DNA from: Macrotrachela quadricornifera
Taxonomy: Eukaryota > Rotifera > Eurotatoria > Philodinida > Philodinidae
Assembly (NCBI GenBank): GCA_022393335.1
Contig: JAJEKB010001448.1
Span: 557,770 to 621,769, forward strand
DNA length: 64,000 nt
Direction of reading: 5' to 3'
Position 1 is the first letter of the stretch; each line of letters begins with the position of its first letter. This document shows positions 12,151 through 24,183 of the stretch, in pieces. The notes under the pieces are model-generated. The model had not been told where the DNA came from. It was given only the letters and a program-made list of their open reading frames with translations, and did no database searches. A program made the translations under genes and the position numbers.

Positions 12151-14230
12151 GAGGACAGCTGGTGATCTTTCCTCGTTAGTGCAAGGTGTTAGATTCAATA
12201 CAACATACCAACAACGCAGAGTTAAAACGTTGTAATGTTCATGTTTTTCTATCAAGGTTGCTTTGACGAGTATACTCCTTAACGAAGGTTAAAGCGTTAA
12301 GAGGAATTCCCTTTCATCAGAAAGCTACTCTTTCGAAGAAAATTCGAAATTGACTTTTTATTATAGAAATATGTATCGAAGTTCCCTCGTTCAGAGTACA
12401 TATATCTTTTTGCAAAATGGCCAAATTTTGACGAACTAATCAGCTAAAACTTCGACTCGACTGTTATGTTTTTCAGTTTAAAAAACTGCCTTTCTAGTTA
12501 CATGAATATTGACTGAAGCGATTTTTCTTATTAATCATTACTAGCTTACTAACAGTTAAGATAAGAATCAGATATTTCTAGACTTCAGAAAGTTGATATA
12601 TATGTATATATAATTGATGCACGAACGAAAAAAGATAATTTAAAGAATTTAAATGAAAAATCGAGTTCTACAATTTGTTTGGCGTTTTTCTCAAAATCAT
12701 TTTTTCAGTTAGGACTAGGCTGTAATAAAGTCCAATTTTTGAGTTTCTCTTTTGTTGAAATAAAAAAACTTAGATATCCTATAATTGTGAGCGTCTTGAA
12801 TCTGGACATTTGTCAGAAAAGTACTTTATAAAAATCAAACAAAGGGAAATTCAAAAAGCGGATTCTATTACGACCTAGCCTTAAGGTCACTCTACAATTT
12901 AAAAAATAGCCTGACATGATTACATAGTGACTTCATTGTGAAATCCTTACTCACGTAAGAGGTAATGAATTGATTAGAATTTGTGCATTTCTTTGAGTTT
13001 TGGGGGAGATATTTTAACTATAATTTATTCTAGTCAAGGCTAATACTCTAAAATTTTCATTGAAATCGGAAGAGAAAATAACGTAGTTTGTTTCTAAGGA
13101 GGGGGAGGGCTCTCCCTTATGAAGAATTCTTGAAGAATGAATGATAGTCTGATTGATTTGTGAAGAGTCAAATAAGTTAACGTTTGTAGGATATATATTT
13201 AATTTTAGTCTATTACCACAATTGGTTCGCTTGAATAATATTCATGCCATACAATGCAGTTAATAGTTTTATCCAGTTCTGTATATAGATGAAAAATATT
13301 ATTGAATTAAATAAATGCTTTATTTTTGTTTATAGCCTAAATGAAACTAACAAAGTGTAGGTACAATCAGACTTTCAGTTATTATCTTTTGCATGAATGT
13401 ATATATCTTTCTTGAAGAAAAAATGAATTTTGGACTTTCCGACTCAACAGAATTTTATAACTTATAGTCTATCTAAAGATATAGTTTGTTGACTATTACA
13501 ATTACGAGATGGATGTTCCTATATAAAACATTTTCATTGTGAGAAAAATATCAAACTTATTCTAAAAATGTCAATCGAAAAGGTGAGATATTCGTTGTTA
13601 CTGTTTTGATCATATAATCTTATGAAATAATTTTCTATATAGTTTGATAAAAAGATCATATTATTTTACTTTTCTTCTAAAAAAATTCAACTTTTAGTAA
13701 AAGAAATAACTCAATAAAAATATAGGATTATTGAATACTTCAGTATACAATCAGTTTTATCGATAAAGATATAACAATTTTAGTCGATATTTCGACTCGA
13801 TTAATTATCAAAAATTGTGTAGAAACTTTTCAGAGGGTGATGTTCAATGACTTTACTAATTGATATATTCATATGATTGTGTATTGTTTTATCAGTCACA
13901 TCCTTAAGTAATATCAGATTTTTTTTCGAAGCGAGTTACATATGAAATTCGAAGAAAGACGAAATGAGTTTTCATTGTATTTGTTCACAATTTTTTTGTA
14001 CATCTAAAATCTTCATCAAACATCCACACTGATATACTTCGAATAGCATAAAACGCTATACTCGAAGAGAATCATTAAAGCAGAATACGAATTGAACTCA
14101 TATCTCCGAATTATTGGTCTAAGAGAAAGCATAAATCATTGCAAAAAAAACATAATGTTTTGTCATTTTATTGTATATATTAAATTATTTTGGATATTTA
14201 CAAGCAGCTTGTATTATCTAATATGTACTC

Positions 14231-15220
14231 CTGAAAAGCAAAAATTAGCCACTTTGTTTTAGGTATACCGTTACTATAGCAGTATATTTTTAAAAGAATA
14301 ATACGATATATAGAAAGCCCATGAAATTCTCTATCATCCCGTACATTTGTATTTCAGTTCTGAGTTTTGAATGATCAACTTAAATTGAGTATAATAAAGA
14401 CAAAGACATGATTTTACCAGTGTAGAGGAAATAAGTTTTTTAAATTTCGTATCACCGTAGAATGATTGTTTTATAAAAGTAACTATATATTCTGATAGGG
14501 TTTGAAATTCTCTATCTTTGTGTATATTTGGTTACTCTCTCTTGCAGTTTTCTACTATCAAAATACTATAAGAAAAATGAAGTCAATTCAAATAATAATT
14601 TCGAAAAATCTCGTGTATGACATTTCTTTTCCAATTTTAAGTATAAAGAAAATTTTCTTTTATACAACCGATTATGCATTCTCATAGAGCTTCAAATTGT
14701 CTATCATCCTGTATATTTTTATTTTATCCCATATATATATATATATTGAGTAACAAATTGAATAATATAAAAATATGCCTGTTGATTTATCCTAGATTAA
14801 ATAGAGAAAATCACTAAAAACAATTTGCAAAAAATGCGTGAATTTTTTCGAAATTGTCACTTGAATTGACTTCATTTTTCTTATAGTATTTTGATAATAG
14901 AAAACTACAAGAGAGAGTAACCAAATATACACAAAGATAGAGGATTTCAAAACCTATCAGAATATATAGTTACTTTTGTAAAACAATCATTCTACAATGA
15001 TACGAAATTTAAAAAACTTATTTCCTCCACACTGGTAAAATCATGTCTTTGTCTTTATTATACTCAATTTAAGTTGATCATTCAAAACCCAGAACTGAAG
15101 TACAAATGTACGGGGCGATAGAGAATTTCATGAGCTTTCTACATATCGTATTATTCTTTTAAAAATATACTGCTATAGTAACGATATGCCTAAAACAAAG
15201 TGGCTAAATTTTTCTTTCTA
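14231..15220. repeat. Near-palindrome: two ~385-bp inverted arms
   Basis: The left arm (about 14231-14618) is repeated as its reverse complement at about 14836-15220 with only scattered differences; the spacer is about 217 bp. Landmarks are gtgtatatttggttactctc at left against gagagtaaccaaatatacac at right. Within the left arm and spacer a unit of about 180 bp recurs three times in diverged form (gaaattctctatcatcc near 14321, gaaattctctatctttg near 14504, caaattgtctatcatcc near 14692). The arms may therefore have grown from a tandem array. A transcript would fold into a long hairpin. No coding frame. Confidence 0.85.
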
Positions 15221-15226
15221 AGGGTA

Positions 15227-16091
15227 TATGGGCAAAATCATTTTGTTAGCGACGTGACTCGTAAAATTGCAAGACGTATATCTCGGACTAATGAAGTTTA
15301 CTAGAGCTAGTTTTTATATGTTGTACGTATGTTAAGTTACTCTAGATATCCTGAAAAAAATCAGCCAGAAATACTTTTGCTCAGAGGAGTTATAACTGAA
15401 AAAGTAGCGTTAGCGACGTGACGTAAAAAAGGACATCGATTTTCACTTTTTCCCTTTCTGCTTAGAAAAACTCCGAATTGAAACAGTATTTTTTCAAAAC
15501 TAATTGGTGCATTCTGTAGACCATTTCTAGGACTACAAAATCTCTACTCAAAGTTTTCCCCAAACAGGCATAGATTTTCCAAAAAAATTTATATATTCTT
15601 CGTTAGCGACGTGACAATTTTGTTAGCGACGTGACAGAGTACGACTGTGCAACTGAAAAAATACCGCTACAATCAAATGAAAAGTTTCAAATCAATTTCG
15701 AAGTATACAAATCCTTCTTCAGACTCACTAGACTATAATGACATATAAATTTCTTTTTTGAATCCTTATGGGACCTATACAGAGCCAATTTTTGATAGAG
15801 AAATTTTTGGAATCCGATCTGGCTGAAAATTTTACCATATATGCGGCTTAAGTCGTATAGTTTATCCTGAAAGTTTTGGATTTTTTTCTCATATGGTTAG
15901 TGAGATATTCGCTAATTACTGCCTAATTAATTAAACAATTAATTAATTAGTTTTAATTAATAGTCACTAGAAAGAGCAAACATTTTTACATATGACTGTC
16001 CTTAAAACAATTACTCAGAGCGGTAGCTTGCTTTAAGAATTAAAGTCAAATGAGAGCACCCAATGTCCACTTTTGCGTGATTTTGCCCATA
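15227..16091. mobile_element. Non-autonomous TA-target DNA transposon with internal 13-bp repeats
   Basis: The two ends are exact inverted repeats: TATATGGGCAAAATCA at 15225-15240 and its complement at 16078-16093. If the outer TA is the target duplication, the element is 865 bp and starts TATGGGCAAAATCA. No transposase frame is seen. Four copies of TTAGCGACGTGAC lie at 15246, 15410, 15603 and 15623, all in the same orientation. A diverged copy of the interior lies at 8090-8760. The left end abuts the outer tip of the 14.23-15.22 kb palindrome. A Tc1/mariner-like mobiliser is an inference from the TA target. Confidence 0.75.
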
Positions 16092-17402
16092 TATTATTGG
16101 ATAAAAATAATCATGCAATACCGTTTTGAATCGAAATTAAACAATTCAATTAATAATTGGTTATTTTATTGAATTTACTATCTGATTGTTTTTGATACAT
16201 CACAGAAATATTTTGACTTGCTTTATAGTATAATGAATGTTTGAAATATACTGTTCTAGAAACTTCGATGTCTTTCATTTATTTCAGAATAAATATCTCA
16301 TCAATTATTGATTTATATGTTTTAAGAAATTGAATATATGAATGCATTTTTTAATACATCCAAAGCATATCAGTAAATATATACTCCATCAATGCAAAGG
16401 TCAATTAGTATTAACAAGGAAGCATCACGAATAAATAAGATTGTCTTGTTTCACAAAAACATATCCTTACCTCTATATGCAACTATCATCGATTATTATT
16501 TCAACATAGAAATAATTGATAATTTCGAAATTCTTATTATGTTAAATATTCAGAGTACTTATCCTTTTTTATCATACGCAGTATCGCCCAATTAACGCAA
16601 CTGTTACATATCTTTTTTGAAATCAATCATATAATATGCGATAAAAAATTCTAGTTGCAGCTTATTTTAATATTTTGAAGTGAGAATTACTACGTAATTA
16701 ATGACGAGGATCGGATTCATTGAATGCACAATAATGACTAAGAAAGAGCGAACATAATTGGACGATAAACAAGAGAAGTAAATGAATGAAAATCCGAATA
16801 TTGATCAGAATGAATGTGAATCGACGTAAAAAAAACGATAATAGAGGAATGTATAAGATTATTATTTAGACCCATCATCTGCCTATTTTCGCTCTCTTTC
16901 AGTTACTCATCACAAAAAAATTCTATAAAAAAAGCTGTTCTTTTAATATATCGCGAAAGGCAGACCAATTATTCGTATTTTAAAAACTGGTCGAGACAAT
17001 AGTAAGTAAGTAACGCAATAACAGTTGAGATTACTGGGATTATACTTGCAAAAAACTAAGTTCGAATTAACTTAATTTTAATTTAAAATAAAACAGGTTA
17101 TTAATCATTTGATGTATTTTTATAATGATTCATGTCTTGTTTTTTTTTCTAAATAATATTCTTTGATAAACATTGCATAAAGATTATGTATTATTTTTCA
17201 AAAGATTTCTATTGAATAAAATCAAATTATTCTTGAAAATCTAAACATATTTATATATGTCAATCGAATTGAATCATAAATTGTTGATATTATAAATTTA
17301 TTTTACATAAAAAATGTTCTTTTGAAAACTTTTCTTAGTATCCATTATAATAATACAAAAAAAAAATGCTAGATTTATATAATTATGTTGTTTGTATATC
17401 TA
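16092..17402. other. Intergenic, nothing recognised
   Basis: AT-rich sequence without a convincing frame, repeat or RNA gene. It lies downstream of the glycine-rich gene on the other strand. Confidence 0.5.
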
Positions 17403-17714
17403 CTAGTAATAACCATATCCTCCACCATAACCTCCGCCATAACCTCCACCATAACCTCCACCATAACCTCCAAAACCTCCAACACCTGGAGCACCACCAT
17501 AAATTTGTCCAAATGTTGGATTTGGATTTCCACCCATCATATTATCCATCATTTCACCCATATAACCTTAATAGAAAATAAAAACAGTTAAAAAAGTAAA
17601 AAATTCTTTTTATAACTTACTATTAACTCCTCCAGGTACAGTTCGATTAATATATGCATCTGATGCCATTTCACCATATCCACCACCACCATATCCAAAA
17701 CCGCCTCCCCACAT
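17403..17714 (-). CDS. Small glycine/tyrosine-rich protein
   Basis: Two exons on the minus strand: 17621-17714 and 17403-17566, joined across a 54-bp GT-AG intron (donor GTAAGT, acceptor TTAAG). The spliced frame is 85 aa. It starts MWGGGFGYGGGGYGEMAS, has a middle with MGEMMDNMMGG, and ends in five GGY-type repeats (GGYGGGYGGGYGG) and a final GYGYY. There is no signal peptide. Gly/Tyr-rich tails of this type occur in RNA-binding proteins and in structural or phase-separating peptides; which applies here cannot be told. The repeat also produces two short plus-strand shadow frames, rejected here. Confidence 0.7.
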
Positions 17715-18388
17715 TTTATGTATTTAAATAGTTTAAATAAAGTAAATATTTATGTATATATGTTTATTATTTCATCGTAAATGAGTCTCTTTATATAGCA
17801 CCTGCTTTCCCTCAGTTTAGATTTAAAAAAAAATAACAAAATCTATCAAGCATGACTTAATACATGTTACTATATGAATAATTCGATCCTACGATTCTCT
17901 CGAATAATCTATTCTTTCGATTAATCGTTACACGTCAACAAACCTTCGTTTATGATTAATTATTATTACATGATTTATTCTAAATACAATAATAAATGTA
18001 TTTTATAAAAATAACATATAGACAAAAGCCAATCATCTAAGCTATTTATCTCTCTTTGCATTTTACTGATAAATCATAGAAGAAAGGCCTTCATATTTAT
18101 GTCAAAATTAGTATAAGATAAACAGAAAAATAACATCAGATTATTTCCTGATATTTTTTTCTCCTGTCTTTTTAGTGAAATTTCACAAAGGTTTTTATTT
18201 AATGATTTATTTTTTTTCTTTTGCTTTTATTTCGATAAATAAAATTTAATATTTATATAAACAGATTATTATGTAATTCTTCATGATTATTTATTAAAAT
18301 ACAATAAATAGATTTGCAAAGTTTTTATTCTTAATTAAATGATAAAATTAATATTTAAAAATCTTATTTAATTAAATTCTTCATTAAT
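17715..18388. other. Intergenic, nothing recognised
   Basis: This 0.67-kb spacer separates the AAMDC-like gene (3' side) from the promoter side of the glycine-rich gene. No extra frame or repeat was found. Confidence 0.5.
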
Positions 18389-19093
18389 TTAACATGTTGA
18401 ATGTATAAGTGCACCAACTTTTCTTTTATTTCCAGCTAAATTATTGTAATGATCTACAGCTTTCTCAGATTGTAAAATATAATAATCTTTACCCTCTTTC
18501 ATATTATATCGATCAAATAATTCTAACGTTTCTTTTGATGTATTTAATCTCTCTTGCATTCCACTTGATAAAATAATAACATCACAATTATGTGAAATTA
18601 ATTCTTCAACATCTTTTCGCACAATACCTGGTTGATGACGTGTACCATTTTTGTTCCAATCCCACTCTTTAGCGTCTTACAAAAAAGAAAAATTAATAGC
18701 ATTAATTTTCGATAAAAATAAATTAACTTACGACCAGGATAAAGTATAACATCTTTGAATCGTTCATCAAAACCATCAATCTCTACAGATCCCCATGCAA
18801 TATAGTTTATTAATGGTGAAACTTTTTCTTTATCATTTGCTTTTGAATCATTAGTAATCATTTCAGTGTTAGCTGTAATATTAAAATATATAAATATGAT
18901 ATAGAAAAATTTTTTCTTAATTACCATTTGAATCAGTTTTAATAGTTTTATGATGAATTTGTTCTTCATTATTGGCATTATCCTCTTCATTTAATTTTTC
19001 TGACGATATTGATTCTTGTTGTGTCTTTATTTCTTGATCATTATTTGATTTTGTATCAATATCATTTCGTTTTTCTCCATCTTCATTCGACAT
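18389..19093 (-). CDS. AAMDC: AAMDC / Mth938-domain protein
   Basis: Three exons: 18925-19093, 18732-18872 and 18389-18675, with introns of 52 and 56 bp. Phases agree and the spliced frame is 198 aa. The first about 75 residues are charged, low-complexity and lysine/glutamate-rich. The rest matches the Mth938 fold of animal AAMDC: SPLINYIAWGSVEIDG, FKDVILYPG, EWDWNKNGTRHQPGI, DVIILSSGMQERL, YYILQSEKAVDHYN and the diagnostic C-terminal HSTC. The family is linked to adipogenesis and metabolic control in vertebrates; its biochemical activity is unsettled. The usual length is about 120 aa, so the acidic/basic N-terminal extension is an addition. It lies tail-side to the glycine-rich gene on the same strand. 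Confidence 0.88.
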
Positions 19094-21706
19094 TAAATTT
19101 ATCTTTTTTTTATATTAAATATTACAAAAATATTTTTTTTATCTGCAAAAAAATAAATACTTTATTTTTCATTTTAATTTTGTTCATATTGTGGATATGT
19201 TTAATTATTTCTGTTGAAATTCTTATCAAATGAAAAAGACATTGTCTGTATTTTCATAAATAATTTTTATAAGGATAAGAATTATATATGTAATAGAAAA
19301 TTTCTTGGTATTTTCTCGTTTTGACCCCCATCCACACCTTCAACCTGCCTCTGTAAAGTTGGGACGATAGCCAAAAAAAAAGCTGTCATTGCCGCCATAG
19401 ATATCTCTGCTTTGATTTCTTAAAGACAATAAATATATAAATATTTTCGAGAGAAATTTTCATTAAATCTTTTAATTATTTCTCGTATACTAATTTAACA
19501 GAACTGATGATGAATCGACTATGGCAACAGCTTATATAAGTGCTCAATATGGCAATGTTATGGTTAAATTTGAATGAAATCATTTCATTATGGACATGTC
19601 GAATAGTTGCAAAATGATCTATTTATATTGAAAAGTATAAAAATTGATTTTTTTTTGTTAATCTAATTTTTTCAATTTCGTCTGTCTAAAGCTAGAAATA
19701 TATCTTTCATGAATTGTTATTCGAAAATGAATCATTATAGACATAATATATAATTAGATATTGGTATAGTTAATTTATTTGGAACTGTGATAGGATTATT
19801 GCTTTCGAAAATCGTATCGAAATTAGTCATACGATCGTAAACTTCTTTTTCTCAAAAAAAACAAAACTGGTTTTACGTCATTTAGTATGAATAGATCAAA
19901 AGTGACTCATTAAACGGAAAAAAGGTTAATACATACAAAATATATCAAATGAATTGTATTATAGAAGATAAATAAATGAAGATTTATTCAATTATCTAAA
20001 AATATTTGAAGAATTATTTTATCTCTCTTAACATATATTTTTATTCTGTTTTTAGATGATAAAATGAAAAATATTATTTTAAAAATTAGAGATAAATAGT
20101 TCTTGTTTATTTCGTTTGCTTTAATATAATTATCATTTTTAAATTTATTTGAAAAACAAAATGAATTAGTTTTAAATAGATCGTCTCTCAATTTAGAAGT
20201 GTTTAATTATTAATACAATTTTTTTTTAATTTAGACTAATTTACTCTTCATTTTTTAGAAAAAAAACATCATAAAAAATACAATCGAAAATATTTTATTT
20301 AAAAAACAAATTTATTGATATTAAAATTTCAATATAATATACTAAAAAATATTAAAAAAAAACGAAATTGTAATATTATCTAATTCCTGTTTGTTCTACC
20401 ATGATATGATTATCAACCTCTATAATGAGGACTTATTAGCGATGACGCATAATGCACATATGAATATGTGTATGTTGCAGTAGAATTTAAAATTCTACTA
20501 GTTGAAATTAAAATTTCATTTTCTACTAGAGCAACTTTAAATCACCGGTTATTTTAATCTCTACTGCAACATGTACATGTAAGAATAAAACGCATACTTA
20601 ATACATATGAAATTTTTTTTTCAATTAGATATTAATTATAATTCTATTGAAAATTATTTTATTAAATTCATATCAATTTTGAAAGATTATAACAAAATTA
20701 GATTAGAAAAAAATATCGATTGAATAATATATTTTTTTGGCTTAATTACTATTCTATTATAAATACTAAATTAAAAACTCTTGTGAGAAAATAATCTCAT
20801 AAACTATCTATTCATTTTTTTTTAAATTAATTTATTGATCATCCAACATTGAAGAATACCTTAATAAATCGACCAACGAGATGACCTCGTCTAACTTTGA
20901 TTCAACTAAGACTAAATTGACTTGAATTAATTTCATCTATTCAAATAACAACATCTCATTCTAGTTACACAAAAGTAAAAGATAAATCGTGTTTATGTTT
21001 TAGTGCTATTGATAAAGATAAATGTTGTTCTACGAAGACTTTATGCCGTATAGTCAAATGTATCATCAATGTGTTTTTCAAATTCAACAGATCCAATATA
21101 AGTTCAGTTGATACATATAACTATAATGATAAGAAATCTATTATATCTATATGCTCACTATCCACATCTACGTTAATAGGCCTAGCGCACTTCTTACAAT
21201 TAAATTTTTATGTTATTATCATAGGACTATAAGTATTTTTTCGACGACCTATGATTTACTATTTGGTTAGTAAGGAATATTATTAAATAGTATATATACC
21301 GACATAAAAACACAGCTTCTGTCCACTGGTAAAAGCTCCAATTCTCTGTATCAAAAGTTAGGTGCAACTAGAGGCTATTGCATAACTTTTGATCTATTTT
21401 GTATTTAAGAAAGAAAAAGAAGAACATAAAATTGTACGTTTTGAGTCTATTGCTAATTTATTGAATTCATTTGAACTTTTTCTTCTACCGATCAAAGATG
21501 TGATTTCAGAGGCATCTAAAGATTTTACAGATTCTGCCATGTATTTTAGAATTTATTTAAAGATTATCTGAAGCTCTATACTTTGAACATCCTAATATTT
21601 AAATAATAGAATGATAATTATTGAAAATATTGTCAAGAGTAAATAAATTTTATTCAAAAATAAAGATGTTACAGAAAAAAAGGCAATTCTTTATTTTACA
21701 AATTAT
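19094..21706. other. Gene-free, one small palindromic repeat
   Basis: No protein-like frame was found. A short GC-richer patch occurs near 19320-19400. A 100-bp inverted-repeat element at 20473-20572 is listed separately. Confidence 0.5.
20473..20572. repeat. ~100-bp MITE-like palindrome
   Basis: The ends are inverted TGTTGCAGTAGA repeats, with a second internal near-palindrome (gtagaatttaaaattctac) just inside the left end. The flanks are tgta and tgta, so the target may be TA or TGTA. Too short to code. Confidence 0.5.
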
Positions 21707-22098
21707 TTAAAGACAATAAAAGCCAAAGATAATCATTAAGATGATATTTATTTTCATTGCTGCTGCACTTGACTTAGTACAATTCACTTTGGCACAATCA
21801 TCAAATTTCACTTCAAATTTGTTTTCGTCTTCGAATCCTTTGATACCGATATAAACAAAACTTACATTGGCATTTGGTTTAACAATAGTTAATGTTTCTT
21901 CACCTTTATTAGCTGTATTTTTTTTTGTTGTTGATTGCTGAAAATGGGATTTGTATTGTGTCCAAAATGATGATTCGATATCATTTGTTTTTGTTTCATA
22001 ATCAATGAAATCATTTGGAACTTTTGAATTTCGATTTGTAAATGAATAAAATAATTTAACTTTACCATTAAAAAGTGTAACTGGTAACATGATTTGTA
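21707..22098 (-). CDS. C-terminal part of a GPI-type surface protein (probably 5'-incomplete)
   Basis: The open frame reads 127 aa from an ATG at 22090. The final about 20 residues (AAAMKINIILMIIFGFYCL) are a hydrophobic tail after a small-residue patch, typical of a GPI-attachment signal, with a Cys pair (DDCAKVNC) before it. There is no N-terminal signal peptide, which such a protein needs. An AG acceptor directly upstream (22099-22100) keeps the frame open as QIMLPVTLF. I therefore read it as the last exon of a gene whose 5' part is missing or beyond the transposon insertions to the right. Family not recognised. Confidence 0.4.
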
Positions 22099-22163
22099 CT
22101 TCGTTAAAAAAACGAAAGTAAATTCTATGTATAAATAGATAATGGTTTTTTTTATTCTAATAT

Positions 22164-22274
22164 TTATAATTTTTGTTCAAGTTGATATTGTTTCATATTC
22201 GTTCGATTTATTAATTGATTTTCACAATGATCTAAATATTCAATAATTGTATGAATTTTATTTTGAAGAATATT
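22164..22274 (-). pseudogene. Stranded terminal exon upstream of a transposon cluster
   Basis: A 36-codon frame with host-like AT-rich codons begins right after an AG acceptor (CTAAACAG) and ends at TAA. It reads NILQNKIHTIIEYLDHC, then ENQLINRTNMKQYQLEQKL, probably helical. Directly upstream (from about 22290) begins repeat-like sequence and then the piggyBac element. No matching donor exon was found up to 26 kb. It may be a gene tail cut off by insertions, or the last exon of a gene with a very long intron. Confidence 0.35.
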
Positions 22275-22788
22275 CTGTTTAGTTAGACCAGATCAGGGTT
22301 GCCAGATCTTCCGGAACAATTCCGAATTTTGTAAGTTTTTCAGGATTTTCCCGAGTTTCCGGGTTTTTTCCGGATTTTGGATACCTTTTAGTTCAAATAT
22401 ATTTCGCTTGTTTCTTAACATCTAAAACAAATTATTATCAGTTGGCTAGAGGCTTAACCCTCATACTACCACCTGAGGTCTGTTCGGACCCTAGACCACT
22501 TCCATTGTACTTAATTCTCACAGCATAATGGATAAAAATCTCCGTTTTTATCCATGCGTTAACAGATGTTAGTCTCACTCATTGATGATATTTGTTTGTT
22601 CTTTTTGAGTATCGTTAATACAATAAAATTTATCGAAATACGTATCAATGTGTTTTTATCGATTGGGGTCTCAATAGACCCTAGGGGGTAGAGTTGATTA
22701 TACATAAATTATTGATGTGATATTATTAGTAGTGAATCCTAGATAGACTTATTTACTTGTAGAAAATATACCAGGCACTTATCACTTA

Positions 22789-23519
22789 CAGTAGTTTGCA
22801 AAAAAAACTTGGCCAAAAATTGATTATGGTGTTAGATACCTTACACGCTCATCCTTAGACTTTTTGAAGCCATTCTTTTATGGTTAGTTTGGTGCTGCCT
22901 TAGGTAAAATACTAACATCAAAATAATTGCTAATGTGTGTTCTGGATAACATTTCTCCTATCTATATCTTCGATGAAGACTGTGTCAAAAGCGAAAATTT
23001 TCTCTATTACAATATTGGAACAACGGCAAACAATCCGCTCATTCTGTTCACTGTAAAACAAACATTCCATCGTTAACTGTTCAGTGCAGTATCAACAAGT
23101 TTAAAAAAAACAAAGTCTCTTGAACACTGAGATAAGAAGACTCAAAAATTTTCGAAAAATTCAGAATTAGAGTAAAAATTGACCACCCTTTTAGTTCATT
23201 GGAAAATTAAGGAAGGTGCTTCAAACTGGCGTTCACCATGAGAAAAGCTCATTGCACATCATTTCAGCAAGTATGGATTTAGATAATCGGAAAAAAACGA
23301 AAAATAAAGCCTTGAAAAAGTGTAATTGTTTTTTGGCTTCGAATCTTTATAATTCTGTTCTGTATTTTTTCCTTGAAAATGAATGGAAAAAATATTAAAA
23401 AATATCACTGTGTAGTGTTTTTTGTGGGCTATCGAACCATACTAAAACTAACAAAAAAGAGCGTTGTCTGTCGGAGCAGTAGTGAAAATAAAGTGGCCAA
23501 GTTTTTTTGCAAACCACTG
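22789..23519 (+). mobile_element. Tc1/mariner-like element nested in piggyBac
   Basis: Inverted ends CAGTAGTTTGCAAAAAAA and (complemented) CAGTGGTTTGCAAAAAAA both continue into CTTGGCCA. TA duplicates flank the element (22787-22788 and 23520-23521). The length of 731 bp is too short for a full transposase. A weak frame near 23060-23110 reads TVQCSINKFKK, like the N-terminal helix-turn-helix of Tc1 transposases. Internally deleted and inactive. Confidence 0.8.
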
Positions 23520-23642
23520 TATATTATGAGTGTGTAATAATACATAGAAATTGAATTTGATTTCATTTCGATCGAATTTTTTGAAACAGTTCGTGCCATC
23601 CTAAAAAGTGTAGTTATATGGACCACGAAAAATCTTCAGTGG

Positions 23643-23987
23643 AGTCATGACAAGCTGTTTCGTCGACGATTATTTCTCCAACAACTAGGCCGGGGTGTTG
23701 CTGATGCTCATCTGAATCAACGTTGCCAGAATCCGAGAGCAGTTCAGCAAGGTGTTCGATCAGCTATACAGAGTCCCGGGCTTTCTGTGACCCACCCGAC
23801 GACTGCCGGATCGAAAGCAGGTGAAAGACAACGTTGTCAACTCTGTTCAAGGTCACATGATAAAAAAGTCGCTACACAATGCTCAACGTGTTACTTTTCT
23901 TGTTGTTCGAATCATCGTAAAATAATTTGTGATATGTGCTTAGGATCTTTTAATGAAGATAAGAAAAAAAGAAGTAATAAAGAGTAA
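23643..23987 (+). pseudogene. piggyBac transposase, C-terminal remnant with Cys-rich domain
   Basis: The open frame carries a RRRLFLQQLGRGVADAHL stretch and then the Cys-rich C-terminal zinc-binding domain of piggyBac transposases: RQRCQLC, TQCSTCYFSCCSNH and CDMC, with a basic tail ending KKKRSNKE and a stop at 23987. The family would normally have about 450-600 residues before this point; here they are missing or replaced by the Tc1-like insertion. The remnant lies inside the piggyBac ends, which supports the identification independently. Confidence 0.8.
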
Positions 23988-24183
23988 AAACTGCTAGAAA
24001 GTGGCACGATAAGATCTTTTTCTTTCGATTTAGTCTATAATACTCCTCCATATGTGGACATCATATTTACTCAACAGCTTGATAGAAATATTACTCTCTC
24101 TCTAATTCAAAATTGAGGTGGGGCTTGTAACGACCTCAATCAAGAAAAAGTTTAGTGTTGGCAGGTGATAGTATGAGCGTTAA

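Larger units (their letters stand above)
10580..14230. other. Long gene-free repeat-bearing stretch
   Basis: No gene is seen. A piggyBac-like terminus lies at 11080-11119 and repeat B copy 2 at about 11820-12150. The short frames around 11233-11481 overlap each other on opposite strands and have no protein signature. Confidence 0.5.
22458..24179 (+). mobile_element. piggyBac element with degraded transposase
   Basis: TTAA target duplications are intact at 22454-22457 and 24180-24183. The ends are inverted repeats: left CCCTCATACTACCACCTG, right (complemented) CGCTCATACTATCACCTG. Subterminal palindromes occur near the left end (ggtctgttcggacc, gggtctcaatagaccc), as is usual in piggyBac. The element is 1722 bp, of which 731 bp is a nested Tc1-like insertion. 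What remains of the transposase is the C-terminal part at about 23640-23987. A left-hand catalytic DDD region was not found, so the copy is dead. Confidence 0.85.

Noticed and set aside
17366..17591. His/Asn-rich and Ser/Thr-rich plus-strand frames
   Set aside because: They are the antisense of the GGY repeat of the glycine-rich gene on the minus strand, which has a clean intron and start.
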